From contig CAJPUN010000006.1 in the NCBI GenBank assembly GCA_905373835.1, positions 1 through 64,000 of the forward strand: a DNA stretch of 64,000 nt, given 5' to 3'. Source of the stretch: Candidatus Saccharimonadota bacterium (GTDB taxonomy: Bacteria; Patescibacteriota; Saccharimonadia; Saccharimonadales; Saccharimonadaceae). The notes below the pieces were generated by a model. It searched no databases and had not been told where the DNA came from. It was given only the letters and a program-made list of their open reading frames with translations. Position 1 is the first letter of the stretch, and each line of letters starts with the position of its first letter. Below, piece by piece: positions 50,453-58,952 of the stretch. Made by a program: the position numbers and the translations under genes.

Positions 50453-51223
50453 TTATTGATCGTAATCCGGATCATCGGATCCATACATAGCTTCAAGCTT
50501 TGCACGTATGGCGTTTTCCTCACGCTCATGCGATGGTAGCTCAGGGCGCTGCCAGTGCCGCATCTTGTCTAAGTATTTGTCTGTCATCAGATTTTTGAGT
50601 GCAATGGTTGCGAGCTCTGTTTGCCGTTTGATGCGGCGGATTGGCTCGCGGAGGGCACGATCATCTATTTTAATACCATGCTGCAGTGCTTCGTCAGTAA
50701 TAGTAATGTGCTGGTGGGTTTTGCGTACGACATCGTCGATGACCATTTCGAGCTCTGGTTCACGAAGCTGGTTGCTCATATCCTTATACCAATGCCAGTC
50801 GATGGTACAAGAATCACGACCTCGAAAATGGTTGGGTGGCTGTTTGGCAAGCTCGGCTTGTATAGTAGGATCTAGGCGGCCACAAAGCCAATCAACAGTT
50901 AACGAGGGCTTCTGGAGTATATAAAAGTCATGTCGCAGCGTATCTCCTTTGTTCAAGTTTTTCTCACTGTACGGTATACCAAGCTCGTGGTGCATGTTAA
51001 AATTCCATACACCAACGCCGTCAGGAGGGCTCATTGTTTCTGGCATGTTGCCCTTTTCTATATCGTTGTATAAGAGCTGGTGCGTGCTGGCTAGTGGGAG
51101 GATAACAAGCTTGCCAGCTATACCACCTACGTGCACTCGTATGTAGTCTTTGGCTGAGGCTTCTTTACTGTGGCTGCTTGCCTCGTCTGCAACGGTCCAT
51201 TGTTGGTTTCTTTTGTCGTACAT
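50453..51223 (-). CDS. Hypothetical cytosolic protein, 256 aa
   Basis: Not recognised. I start it at 51223 (MYDKRNQQWTVADEAS) because a minus-strand TATAAT (51233-51238) lies nine bases before that ATG; the frame is open further, to 51358, across the rpmA terminator. A beta-rich first half (DYIRVHVGGIAGKLVILPLA) contrasts with a helical second half containing LREPIRRIKRQTELATIALK, and the end is acidic. No membrane segment. It lies downstream of rpmA on the same strand. Confidence 0.78.
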   Translation of the reverse strand: MYDKRNQQWTVADEASSHSKEASAKDYIRVHVGGIAGKLVILPLASTHQLLYNDIEKGNMPETMSPPDGVGVWNFNMHHELGIPYSEKNLNKGDTLRHDFYILQKPSLTVDWLCGRLDPTIQAELAKQPPNHFRGRDSCTIDWHWYKDMSNQLREPELEMVIDDVVRKTHQHITITDEALQHGIKIDDRALREPIRRIKRQTELATIALKNLMTDKYLDKMRHWQRPELPSHEREENAIRAKLEAMYGSDDPDYDQ

Positions 51224-51232
51224 AATACAGTG

Positions 51233-51238
51233 ATTATA
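51233..51238 (-). promoter_or_regulatory. -10 box of the 51223 gene
   Basis: Minus-strand TATAAT nine bases before the chosen ATG. Confidence 0.5.
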
Positions 51239-51308
51239 GGGTAATATATGACGCATTACAAGTAGCTTGTGTAATATAGTATGAGTGACCGAGCAATAGC
51301 AAGAAAAG

Positions 51309-51329
51309 AACCGCTCTTTGTGAGCGGCT
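51309..51329 (-). terminator. Terminator of rpmA
   Basis: On the minus strand GCCGCTC pairs with GAGCGGTT over five bases, then TCTTTTCTT. It lies about 30 bases beyond the rpmA stop. Confidence 0.8.
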
Positions 51330-51358
51330 TTTTCGCTTGCATGTGCGCTATAAAACAC

Positions 51359-51637
51359 TTACGCTGCGCTGACACACACCTGGGTGCGTGGCTGGGTCTT
51401 GCCAGTGAAGGTAGACTTCTTGACCTTCTTGAAGCTGACGACACCACTGTGAGCGGCGTGGATGGTGTAGTTGCGGCTCATGTATGTGCCAGGGCCGGCG
51501 ATCTTCGTAGCGCCTGTCTGGCGGACGAGAACCTCACCAGCGTTGACCTGCTGGCCACCGAAGCGCTTGACGCCAAGGCGCGCCCCAGCGTTATTGTGGA
51601 CGTTCTTGCTTGAGCCACCTGCTTTGACTTTTGACAT
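51359..51637 (-). CDS. rpmA: 50S ribosomal protein L27
   Basis: L27 reaches into the peptidyl-transferase centre with its N-terminal tail. The 92 residues include KAGGSSKN (5-12), GVKRFGGQQVNAGEVLVRQ and GPGTYMSRNYTIHA, all family hallmarks. The protein starts directly at the mature-type N-terminus, without the cleaved pre-sequence of Firmicutes L27. AAGGAG lies before the ATG. rplU (L21), the usual partner, is not adjacent. Confidence 0.97.
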   Translation of the reverse strand: MSKVKAGGSSKNVHNNAGARLGVKRFGGQQVNAGEVLVRQTGATKIAGPGTYMSRNYTIHAAHSGVVSFKKVKKSTFTGKTQPRTQVCVSAA

Positions 51638-51941
51638 ATCACTCCTTTAGCTAATATAAACAATCTATACGATTATACGTGAGGGCGTGGGCGAAGTCAA
51701 GCGGTGTGGATTGAATAGCAGCCGTAAGAATGCCGACTGTTATAACGCGAGAGAAGAGAGCAGCAAGAGGAGTGCGCAAGCGAGCAAGACATTGAGCTGT
51801 AGGCATGACAAAAAGGGGACAAAACATAGACAGTGACGCAGATGTGCTGCAGTATTAACTGAGCAGAGTTGGATAGCTGGCACTATGGTGGTATAATTAG
51901 CTACACTATAGATACAATAAATGATATGAAAAGGAGTGATG

Positions 51942-52535
51942 ATGGCAGGACATGAAGGGCCGAGAGGATTTGGGCCACAGGGTGAGTGGCCGTATCCGGG
52001 CAGTGGACCGAGTGGCAGCTCGGACACTGAGGCAGGTTTGGCGCAGCTTGCTGCGCGTCGGGATACTGAGAGTGATTTGCCGTTGGGACGAGGGGAGGGG
52101 GAAGCTCTAGAAGACGATCGTGCGTCTGCTGCAGATGCGCTTCGAGCAAGCCTAAGAGAAGTGGCTGATCCTCGTGAACCGACAGCGCCAGCTGCGCCAC
52201 AAACTCCGGAGGGCATACGTGCAGCGCTTCATGGTCGTATTGAAGCACTAAAGCAGCCTGCTCAGATAGCAGAAGAAAACAAAAAGAAAGAGCAAAAAAA
52301 GGCTCTCAAGCGCGTAATGGAAACACTCCGCGTTGCTCCAGATGTACTTAGCATCGTAACATGTAAGCTAGAGAACCTCGTTGTACAGGAAGGTATATCA
52401 ACAAATACTATGACCAGTCTGCGATCTGTCTTGGTACTCTTGGAAAGCATTAATCCTCGTGATCTTGAGGTTGCCCAGCAAGAGGTGGAGAAAGTCATCA
52501 ATGTAATGGATACGAAAGAGAGCAGTCATCAATAG
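51942..52535 (+). CDS. Hypothetical cytosolic protein, 197 aa
   Basis: Not recognised. The start is chosen at the ATG 51942, five bases after AAGGAG (51931-51936); the ATG at 51939 is too close. Residues 1-100 are Gly/Pro/Ala-rich and disordered, 100-130 are strongly basic and helical (EENKKKEQKKALKRVMETL), and the C-terminal 75 residues are a helical bundle-like region ending ESSHQ. No membrane segment. A terminator follows. Confidence 0.75.
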   Translation: MAGHEGPRGFGPQGEWPYPGSGPSGSSDTEAGLAQLAARRDTESDLPLGRGEGEALEDDRASAADALRASLREVADPREPTAPAAPQTPEGIRAALHGRIEALKQPAQIAEENKKKEQKKALKRVMETLRVAPDVLSIVTCKLENLVVQEGISTNTMTSLRSVLVLLESINPRDLEVAQQEVEKVINVMDTKESSHQ

Positions 52536-52558
52536 TTCCGTAGTATTAGATTCACATA

Positions 52559-52590
52559 AAGAGCCTCAGCTATGTCATGCTGAGGCTCTT
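52559..52590 (+). terminator. Terminator after the 51942 gene
   Basis: AAGAGCCTCAGC pairs with GCTGAGGCTCTT over an eight-base loop; the right arm ends in CTT and continues GCTTATT. Confidence 0.85.
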
Positions 52591-52663
52591 GCTTATTGAA
52601 ACTGCTAGCATGCAGAAGGAAGTATATATTACTTGATGACCAGAATAAGATTTTACTCCAAGG

Positions 52664-53875
52664 TTATTTCATTACTTCCATCACCAGCAACTCCCGCGCG
52701 ACCACCTGGTTCTCGCGGTAATAACAGAGGTCAGCGGGGCGAACGTGCTGGAGCAGGCGGCGCTGGTAGCCCAGTTGCTCTAACTGGGTGATGAGTGGCA
52801 GGTGAGTAAACTGCCCATCGCTGCCGCGCCAAGCGGGCACCGCGATGACCAGTGGCGTGCCGGGGCGCAGCTGGGGACGAAGATTAGTGAGAAAATGGCT
52901 GATGATGTGGTTGCACGTGGTGCGCACAGTGCTGAGCTTAGCCGGAGCGGGTGGGGCAGAGAAGGGCTGGCCAAGGTATGTCTCGCAGACGACGGTGCTG
53001 AGCTGCTGGGCGTCTGGCCACTGGTAAGTAGTGGCATCAGCCTGAGTAACGTCCTGTACCGCGCCAGGAGTAGCCGCGGCAGAGCGGTGCTGCAGCCAGG
53101 CGAGGTTCTCGCTGGTATAGCTGACCATCTTAGGGTTTAGGTCGCTGCCGCACACATCGTAGCCCAGGAGGAGCGCCTCTTGCAAGACAGTGCCAGTGCC
53201 GCAGAAGGGATCAAGCAGCATGGGGCGCGGCGCTGAGTGCTTAGTAGTAGGTGAGGGCTGCACCAGTGGCCCAGCCATATTAATCATCATGCGGGCGAGC
53301 TTGGGCGGCAGCATACCGACGAAGGCATCGGTGCGCGGGCGGGCTTGGTCGCGTGCGGCCAGGGCAGAGATGTTTTGCGCGCCAACACTCTCCGCCACAA
53401 TAACTCGTCCATCCTGGGCTCGCACTATTAGCAGCTCGATATGATGCGGTGAGCGACCAAGCTTGTTGTGATGGCTCGTAGCAGTATTGAGCGCTGGAGC
53501 GGCATTAGGAATAAGGCGCAGGCTCGTGCCAGTTGCGCGTAATTTTGTCTTAAGAATAAGGCCAGTCTTTTGCACCTCGCGGGCACTGACAGAGAAGCCA
53601 TAGGCACTCATGCCCAGCGTGATCTTGTGCGGCGCGCCCTGCCACTGCGCGCTATAGTGGCGGACAATCTGCCGGCTCACCGCCAGCCAGTTACCGCGCA
53701 GCTCTAACACCACCCGGCCCGCCTTTTGGCTGCCACCCAGGCGCTCAAAGGCGAAAGTATCAGAGGTAATAGTAGCGGCCTGCGCTCCAAACCAACGCAC
53801 CGCCGCCCCGCCATACAAACACTCCAGCTCCGCCACCCCAAGGGCCGGCTGCCGGCCAAGAATTGCAATATACAT
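52664..53875 (-). CDS. TRM11-like SAM-dependent RNA methyltransferase
   Basis: 403 residues from the ATG at 53875. Residues 1-180 form a THUMP-like RNA-binding region opening MYIAILGRQPALGVAELE, similar to TRM11/TrmG10 proteins that make m2G in tRNA. The catalytic domain has LLDPFCGTGTVLQEALLLGY as the SAM motif, then SDLNPKMV. The usual DPPY catalytic tetrad is not evident; CETYLGQP stands at about that place, so activity should be checked. A minus-strand TATACT six bases before this ATG excludes the longer frame to 53974. Confidence 0.82.
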   Translation of the reverse strand: MYIAILGRQPALGVAELECLYGGAAVRWFGAQAATITSDTFAFERLGGSQKAGRVVLELRGNWLAVSRQIVRHYSAQWQGAPHKITLGMSAYGFSVSAREVQKTGLILKTKLRATGTSLRLIPNAAPALNTATSHHNKLGRSPHHIELLIVRAQDGRVIVAESVGAQNISALAARDQARPRTDAFVGMLPPKLARMMINMAGPLVQPSPTTKHSAPRPMLLDPFCGTGTVLQEALLLGYDVCGSDLNPKMVSYTSENLAWLQHRSAAATPGAVQDVTQADATTYQWPDAQQLSTVVCETYLGQPFSAPPAPAKLSTVRTTCNHIISHFLTNLRPQLRPGTPLVIAVPAWRGSDGQFTHLPLITQLEQLGYQRRLLQHVRPADLCYYRENQVVARELLVMEVMK

Positions 53876-53881
53876 ATGACT

Positions 53882-53887
53882 AGTATA
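53882..53887 (-). promoter_or_regulatory. -10 box of the methyltransferase gene, leaderless
   Basis: Minus-strand TATACT exactly six bases before the ATG at 53875. Confidence 0.65.
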
Positions 53888-54031
53888 GCGCAAAAGTGAG
53901 TGAGAATGGAGGGGTGGCGGCACGAACGGTATGTTAGATATAGGTAGCCGACCACTCTCGATCTTGTACGACAAGCTTTCGTACTCAGTCTGATTAGAGC
54001 GTCAGAAAAGGTTCGCCTCGCTACCTCGTGG

Positions 54032-54037
54032 TATAAT
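54032..54037 (+). promoter_or_regulatory. -10 box of the 54049 gene
   Basis: TATAAT eleven bases before the ATG at 54049; the leader would be about five bases. Confidence 0.55.
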
Positions 54038-54048
54038 ATACCGTAGCT

Positions 54049-55122
54049 ATGCAGAAATATATCAAAAAAATGAAACAGCTGTCCTTCCGCACCTGGCTGA
54101 GTATTATGACGTTTGTGCTGATTGCCTTGATTCTATTCTTGTCGCGGCACGAACTTCTCCAGGCGTGGCACTTGCTGCAGCAGGTTAATATATGGGTCTT
54201 GATTGCCGTCTTCCCGGTGGCGGCGTTGGGGTATTTAGCGGCAGGTGAGATGATCTTCTCATATCTGCGGCAAAAGGGCTTCGTGCGCGATGTGAGCCCC
54301 TTTGCCCTGATGCGCTTGTCGCTGGAGCTAAATTTCGTCAACCATGCCTTTCCCAGTGGCGGCCTGAGCGGTATATCATACGCTAACTGGCGCCTGCGCA
54401 AATACGGCGTCTCGACGGGGCGCGCAACGATGGCTCAGATGGTGCGCTATGTGATGGGCTTTGTGGCAGTGGTACTGTTCCTTGCAGTGGCGGTGGTAAT
54501 AGTGACGATCGATAGCGGCGTGAACCGCTGGATTATCCTGATGAGTGGGGGACTGGTGTTTTGTTTGACGATGATCACGCTACTGGGGGTGTATTTGCTG
54601 ACGAGCCAGCAGCGGCTACACAAGGCGGCACATCAGATTACGCTGACAATCAACGGCTTCGCGCGGCGCATCCTGCGGCGCACAAAGCCAGTGATGGACG
54701 AAGCTGCGGTGCGGCGCTACTGCGACGACCTCCACACTGACTTCCTCGAGCTGCGGCGCGACAAGAAGCTGCTGTGGCAGCCCTTTATCTGGAGTATTGT
54801 CTTTACGATTATGGAGATCTTACCCTTCTGGATGACCTTCCAATCGCTGGGGGTATCGGTCAATCCTGCATCAATTCTCATTGCCTATGGCGTGGCCACG
54901 ACCATGGCGGTGGTGGTTGCTACCCCTGGTGGAGCTGGTGCATATGAGGCGGTCATGGTCGGGATCTTGGCGCTCTCGGGCGTGAGCCAAGGCCAGGCTA
55001 TTGCTGGGACGATGCTCTACCGCGTGATCGCTATCGTGACCACACTGGTGTTTGGCTATGCATTTTATCAACTAACCATCATGCGCTATGGACGCGACAA
55101 ACCTCCCACCGCTGAGCGTTAG
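54049..55122 (+). CDS. LPG-synthase-type membrane protein (UPF0104/YbhN-like)
   Basis: 357 residues with about eight membrane helices. VNHAFPSGGLSGISYANWRL and the C-terminal ATPGGAGAYEAVMVGILALSG are the conserved blocks of the flippase domain of lysylphosphatidylglycerol synthase (MprF family). The soluble aminoacyl-transfer domain of MprF is missing, so this is a lipid flippase-type or unknown transport protein, not a full MprF. Its end overlaps the start of xseA by 35 bases. Confidence 0.88.
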   Translation: MQKYIKKMKQLSFRTWLSIMTFVLIALILFLSRHELLQAWHLLQQVNIWVLIAVFPVAALGYLAAGEMIFSYLRQKGFVRDVSPFALMRLSLELNFVNHAFPSGGLSGISYANWRLRKYGVSTGRATMAQMVRYVMGFVAVVLFLAVAVVIVTIDSGVNRWIILMSGGLVFCLTMITLLGVYLLTSQQRLHKAAHQITLTINGFARRILRRTKPVMDEAAVRRYCDDLHTDFLELRRDKKLLWQPFIWSIVFTIMEILPFWMTFQSLGVSVNPASILIAYGVATTMAVVVATPGGAGAYEAVMVGILALSGVSQGQAIAGTMLYRVIAIVTTLVFGYAFYQLTIMRYGRDKPPTAER

Positions 55123-56221
55123 CGATTTCCTCGCCTGTGCGAGCCAGGTGCTGGAGGGAGCATTTCCGGTACTAACGGTCGAGGGCGAGGTGGCTAGTAT
55201 GGCAGTGCGCCAGGGGAAGTTTGTCTTTTTTGACCTCAAGGACGAGACAGGCAGTGTGAGCTGCTTTATGATGGTGTGGCAGCTCCGGGTGGCGCTAGAA
55301 GATGGCATGCAGATAGCAGTGCAAGCTGTGCCCAAGCTCACGGCGCGCGGCAAGTTTAGCCTGACGGTGCAGCAGGTGCGACCGGTCGGGCAGGGGAGTA
55401 TTAAGAAAAACTTCGAGCTGCTGCGCCAGCGCCTGAGTGCAGAAGGACTCTTTGCTCCAGAGCGCAAGCGACCGGTACCCGAGTGGCCCGAGCACATTGC
55501 CGTGGTGAGTAGCCCTCAGGCGGCAGGCTATGCCGACTTTATGACGATCATTGGCCAGCGCTGGGGCGGCATGCAGGTCGATGTCTATGCAGTGCCAGTC
55601 CAGGGTGCTGGTGCGGCCGATCGGATCATCCGCGCCATTGAGCGCTGCAACCGCCGTGCAACCGTGCCACAGGTGCTGGCGATTGTGCGTGGTGGTGGCA
55701 GCGCCGATGATTTGCAAGTCTTTAACGACGAAGCGCTGGTGCGAGCAATCGCTGCAAGCCGCGTGCCAACGGTGGTCGGGGTGGGGCACGACACAGATGA
55801 AACATTAGCCGATCTCGCCGCCGACGTCCGGGCTGTCACGCCGACCAACGCAGCTCAGCTCATCACACCTGATGCCACGGCAGTGCGAACGCGGCTAACC
55901 GAGCAGCTGCAGGCAATGAAGCGAACGATTATTGCCACAGCAGATGATGAGCAGCTAGCGGTGCAGCATCAGCTGGCTGAGGCTCGAGTGAAGCTAGCCA
56001 GGCGACAGCAGGTACTCGAGCAGCAATGCGCAGCGCTGCAGGCCCGGCTTCGGCTGTATAACCCTGCAGCAACCCTAGCGCGTGGCTACGCCCTGGTGCG
56101 CGGCCAGGCCGCCGTCGGCCAAACGATCACCATCGAGCGATATAGCGATATGATAACAGCGGAGGTAACCCATGTCGAACGCAAAACAACCAACGAAACA
56201 GGCGAAATCCGCCACACCTAG
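55088..56221 (+). CDS. xseA: Exodeoxyribonuclease VII large subunit
   Basis: Large subunit of the single-strand DNA exonuclease. The N-terminal OB-fold (about 10-100) includes VEGEVASMAVRQGKFVFFDL. The catalytic domain has PEHIAVVSSPQAAGYADFM, VLAIVRGGGSADDL, FNDEALVRAIA and VGVGHDTDETLAD, all typical. The helical region after 250 binds XseB. 377 residues, shorter than the E. coli protein (456). It overlaps both the preceding membrane protein gene and xseB. Confidence 0.95.
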   Translation: MDATNLPPLSVSDFLACASQVLEGAFPVLTVEGEVASMAVRQGKFVFFDLKDETGSVSCFMMVWQLRVALEDGMQIAVQAVPKLTARGKFSLTVQQVRPVGQGSIKKNFELLRQRLSAEGLFAPERKRPVPEWPEHIAVVSSPQAAGYADFMTIIGQRWGGMQVDVYAVPVQGAGAADRIIRAIERCNRRATVPQVLAIVRGGGSADDLQVFNDEALVRAIAASRVPTVVGVGHDTDETLADLAADVRAVTPTNAAQLITPDATAVRTRLTEQLQAMKRTIIATADDEQLAVQHQLAEARVKLARRQQVLEQQCAALQARLRLYNPAATLARGYALVRGQAAVGQTITIERYSDMITAEVTHVERKTTNETGEIRHT

Positions 56222-56567
56222 CACGCGGGCCAAGCGTACCACACTGAGTGATGACGACCAACTGGCAATGGCCCTTGCAGCAGAGGGAATCACGCCGGAT
56301 TATAGCCAGCCCACCAATAATACACCAGCAAGCTCATCAGCGCCGCAGCAGCCTGACCAGCAGAGCAATGCAGATAACCGTTCACTGCGTGAGCAAATGG
56401 AGCAGCTAGAAGAAATCTTAGCGTGGTTTGACAGTGATGAGTTTGAGCTCGAGGCAGCGGTAGAGCGCTACCAACAGGCAGCACGCGTTGCCGAGCAGAT
56501 CGACCAGCGCTTGAGAGAGATCAAAAATAAGGTAACTATTATCACAGAGGACGCAGCTGCCTCATGA
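56172..56567 (+). CDS. xseB: Exodeoxyribonuclease VII small subunit
   Basis: 131 residues, longer than the usual 70-80 because of a polar, Gln/Ser/Pro-rich N-terminal extension of about 70 residues (KQPTKQAKSATPSTRAKR). The C-terminal 60 residues are the standard domain, with MEQLEEILAWFDSDEFELE and QIDQRLREIKNKV. The gene overlaps xseA by 50 bases and the next gene by four (ATGA). A GAGGT lies before the ATG. Confidence 0.88.
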   Translation: MSNAKQPTKQAKSATPSTRAKRTTLSDDDQLAMALAAEGITPDYSQPTNNTPASSSAPQQPDQQSNADNRSLREQMEQLEEILAWFDSDEFELEAAVERYQQAARVAEQIDQRLREIKNKVTIITEDAAAS

Positions 56568-57073
56568 TGTGGTGGGCACTCCTGGTTATCATCCTGCTGT
56601 TTTGCGTGACAGCGCTGACGGGCGCGCCCTATGTGCCATCGCACCGCCGCGATGTGCAGCAGGCGCTGACCAAACTCTATCGCCTTGGGCCAGAGGATTG
56701 CTTGGTGGACATGGGCTCGGGCGATGGCGTTGTCCTAAAGATTGCTCGCCAGCAAGGAGCACGAGCCTTTGGCGTGGAGCTCAACCCGCTCCTCGTCTTG
56801 CTCTCGCGCTGGCGTTTGCGTGGTGATACCAAAGCGATGGTGGTGTGTGGTAACCTCTACCGCACGAACTTTCCAACTGGCACCACAGTGGTCTACACCT
56901 TTGGCGACTCGCGCGACATCGCTCGGATGGCCGCCCATGTGCAGCAGCAAGCCACCCGCCTTGGCACAGACCTGTGGTTCATCTCTTACGCCTTTGCCGT
57001 GCCTGGCTGGACACCAGTGCGCGAGCAAGGCGCACATAAGCTGTACCGGGTGTGGGCAGAGCAGCACAAATAG
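56564..57073 (+). CDS. Membrane-anchored class I methyltransferase-like protein
   Basis: 169 residues. A hydrophobic N-terminus (1-20) serves as an anchor. GPEDCLVDMGSGDGVVLKIARQ is a clear SAM-binding motif I, followed by FGVELNPLLV as motif II. The C-terminal part is short with no recognisable substrate domain. Anchored small methyltransferases of this kind occur widely with unknown targets. It overlaps xseB by four bases. Confidence 0.82.
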   Translation: MMWWALLVIILLFCVTALTGAPYVPSHRRDVQQALTKLYRLGPEDCLVDMGSGDGVVLKIARQQGARAFGVELNPLLVLLSRWRLRGDTKAMVVCGNLYRTNFPTGTTVVYTFGDSRDIARMAAHVQQQATRLGTDLWFISYAFAVPGWTPVREQGAHKLYRVWAEQHK

Positions 57074-57106
57074 CATCCCGCTCTTGTCTATCGCCCCAGG
57101 CATAAG

Positions 57107-57112
57107 TATAAT
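57107..57112 (+). promoter_or_regulatory. -10 box of the 57119 gene, leaderless
   Basis: TATAAT exactly six bases before the ATG at 57119. Confidence 0.65.
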
Positions 57113-57118
57113 AGGGGT

Positions 57119-57784
57119 ATGACGAAGCAATCTTACAAACGACGAAGTTTTCTTAGTGGCAGCACCTTTGCCATTATCGGGCTGGCACTGCTGGTGGTGC
57201 TCTTTGGTGGGTTTTCGGCCTGGGCCTACACTAACTATACTGAGGCCAAGAGCAACTTAGATAGCAAAATTACCGCGGCGCAGGCCGAGGCCAAGAAGAC
57301 GCAAGCAGACGAAGACGAGAAGAAATTTGCCGAGCGCGAGAAGCAGCCCATGTTGCAGTTTGTTGGGCCAGATGACTATGGCCGCCTAACTTTTGATTAT
57401 CCCAAGACCTGGAGTGCCTACCAAGCCACTGATGTGAGCGAGGGTGGTGGGAAGACGTATGAGGCGTACCTCAACCCCCGCGTCGTGCCACCAGTGACAG
57501 ACACACAGAAGATTGCCATTCGGATTAGCATCGAGCAGAAGATCTACGACAAAGCGGTGGCCGACTACGACAGCCAGATCAAAAAAGGTGAGCTGAAGTC
57601 GAGCGCCTGGAGCAACGACAAAGGCCTGACGGGCACGCGCCTGGAAGGGAACTTTAGCAAAGATATCCGCGGCACCGCAGTAGTGATCAAGATGCGCGAT
57701 CGGACGCTCACGGTGCGGACAGATGCCGACGTATTTAATAACGACTACGAAGCCCTGATAAAAACCATTAAATTTAACGAATAA
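57119..57784 (+). CDS. Anchored protein with PsbP-like domain
   Basis: 221 residues. A membrane helix (about 16-40) is followed by a short coiled coil rich in Ala/Lys/Glu (45-80), then a domain of about 140 residues with GRLTFDYPKTWSAYQ, KIAIRISIEQKIYDKA and a C-terminal DYEALIKTIKFNE. The Y-P-x-x-W start and overall layout resemble PsbP/MOG1-like folds seen in exported proteins of many bacteria. Its partner is unknown. No terminator separates it from the kinase gene. Confidence 0.75.
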   Translation: MTKQSYKRRSFLSGSTFAIIGLALLVVLFGGFSAWAYTNYTEAKSNLDSKITAAQAEAKKTQADEDEKKFAEREKQPMLQFVGPDDYGRLTFDYPKTWSAYQATDVSEGGGKTYEAYLNPRVVPPVTDTQKIAIRISIEQKIYDKAVADYDSQIKKGELKSSAWSNDKGLTGTRLEGNFSKDIRGTAVVIKMRDRTLTVRTDADVFNNDYEALIKTIKFNE

Positions 57785-57810
57785 ATATAGAACATTGCGA
57801 CGATCTGTGC

Positions 57811-57816
57811 TACAAT
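57811..57816 (+). promoter_or_regulatory. -10 box of the kinase operon
   Basis: TACAAT with an extended TGC, nine bases before the ATG at 57826. Confidence 0.5.
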
Positions 57817-57825
57817 GCAGCTGGT

Positions 57826-58563
57826 ATGAGCACGGAGGGGAATGCGGTTATGATGAGCGGCGCTTCCTGGGGGGAGGCGTCGCTCTTTGTTGCGGCGGCA
57901 CACGACCTCAAGTCGCCACTGGCGCTGCTACGGCAATTGGCGCTGAGTTTGGAGGCTGGTGGGCTGTCGCCCGTCGAGGTGGCCGAGCTAGCCCGGCGGA
58001 TGGCACTAACCAGCGAGCGGGCCTTGCGCCTCACCACCGACCTGACGCAATCCACCCGTCTGCACGAGGAGCTATTTGGCATCGAGCCGCTCAACTTGGC
58101 GTTGGTGGCGCGCGACGTCGTGGCCGAGCTCCAGCCACTCTACGCAGCCAAGGGGCGTCGCCTGACGGTACGCGTGCCGCGGCAGGCAGTGGTGGGTCTC
58201 GGCAACCGCGACCTCCTGCGGCGCATCCTGTGCAACTTCGCCGACAACGCACTTCACTACAGTGGCAAGGGCGATGCACCCGTGGTGGTGCGGCTCTCCC
58301 GGCGAGCTGGCGGCCAGGTAATCCGCCTAGCGGTGCGCGACTATGGCCCAGCCATTCCGCCATCACTCTGGCAGCAATTGGAGCAACGCCTTGGCGTGAG
58401 CGCGCAGCCACTGCACAGCCGGCCCGGCAGCAGCGGCCTGGGGCTCTACATTGCAGGGCAATTTGCCAGCGCGATGGAGGCGCAGATTGGGGCAGTACGG
58501 CACCGCGATGGCGCCACCTTCTACATCGATCTTCAGGCGGTGTATCAACAGAGGCTATTATGA
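57826..58563 (+). CDS. Soluble sensor histidine kinase
   Basis: 245 residues, only a dimerisation/phosphoacceptor and an ATPase domain. The H box is AAHDLKSPL with His26; the N box is ILCNFADNALHYSG; the G boxes are YGPAIPP and SSGLGLYIAGQFA. There is no membrane helix, PAS, HAMP or other sensor region, so the input must come by protein contact or from the cytosol. It overlaps the receiver gene by four bases. Confidence 0.92.
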   Translation: MSTEGNAVMMSGASWGEASLFVAAAHDLKSPLALLRQLALSLEAGGLSPVEVAELARRMALTSERALRLTTDLTQSTRLHEELFGIEPLNLALVARDVVAELQPLYAAKGRRLTVRVPRQAVVGLGNRDLLRRILCNFADNALHYSGKGDAPVVVRLSRRAGGQVIRLAVRDYGPAIPPSLWQQLEQRLGVSAQPLHSRPGSSGLGLYIAGQFASAMEAQIGAVRHRDGATFYIDLQAVYQQRLL

Positions 58564-58952
58564 CGCAACCACCGCCACGGGTGTTGGTCATCGACGATGA
58601 TCAATGGTTTGCTGAGCTGCAGCTTGCGGCAGTGCAGCGGGCTGGTGCGACGCCCGTCTATGCGGCCGATGTGCTGGCTGGCATGGCAGCGCTTGATGAG
58701 GCGCTCCCAGCAGTGATTATCCTCGATATGTTCATGCCTGGGGGTAATGGCCTGGTGCTGCTCCACGAGCTGCAATCGTATAGCGACACGGCGCGCATCC
58801 CCATTATCATCTGTAGTAATAATGCGAGTGACATGACGCTAGCCGATCTCGCACCCTACGGCGTCGTTGCTTTGCTGGACAAAACAACGATGCGCCCCAG
58901 CGACGTGACGAACGTACTACGTAGGTACATCCCAAGCGAGGTAGCGACATGA
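58560..58952 (+). CDS. Receiver-only response regulator
   Basis: 130 residues, one REC domain with acidic residues at 12-14, phosphoacceptor Asp56 in VIILDMFMPGG, Ser in IICSNNASD and a Lys in ALLDKTTM. It lacks an output domain, like the regulator at 49282. The ATGA overlaps on both sides (kinase and recO) imply one polycistronic mRNA. Confidence 0.92.
   Translation: MTQPPPRVLVIDDDQWFAELQLAAVQRAGATPVYAADVLAGMAALDEALPAVIILDMFMPGGNGLVLLHELQSYSDTARIPIIICSNNASDMTLADLAPYGVVALLDKTTMRPSDVTNVLRRYIPSEVAT

Noticed and set aside
57795..58952. 385-residue frame covering the kinase gene in another frame and running into the receiver gene
   Set aside because: Its first two thirds are Arg/Gly/Ala-rich antisense-like noise over a well-supported kinase; the receiver has its own ATG at 58560 overlapping the kinase stop.
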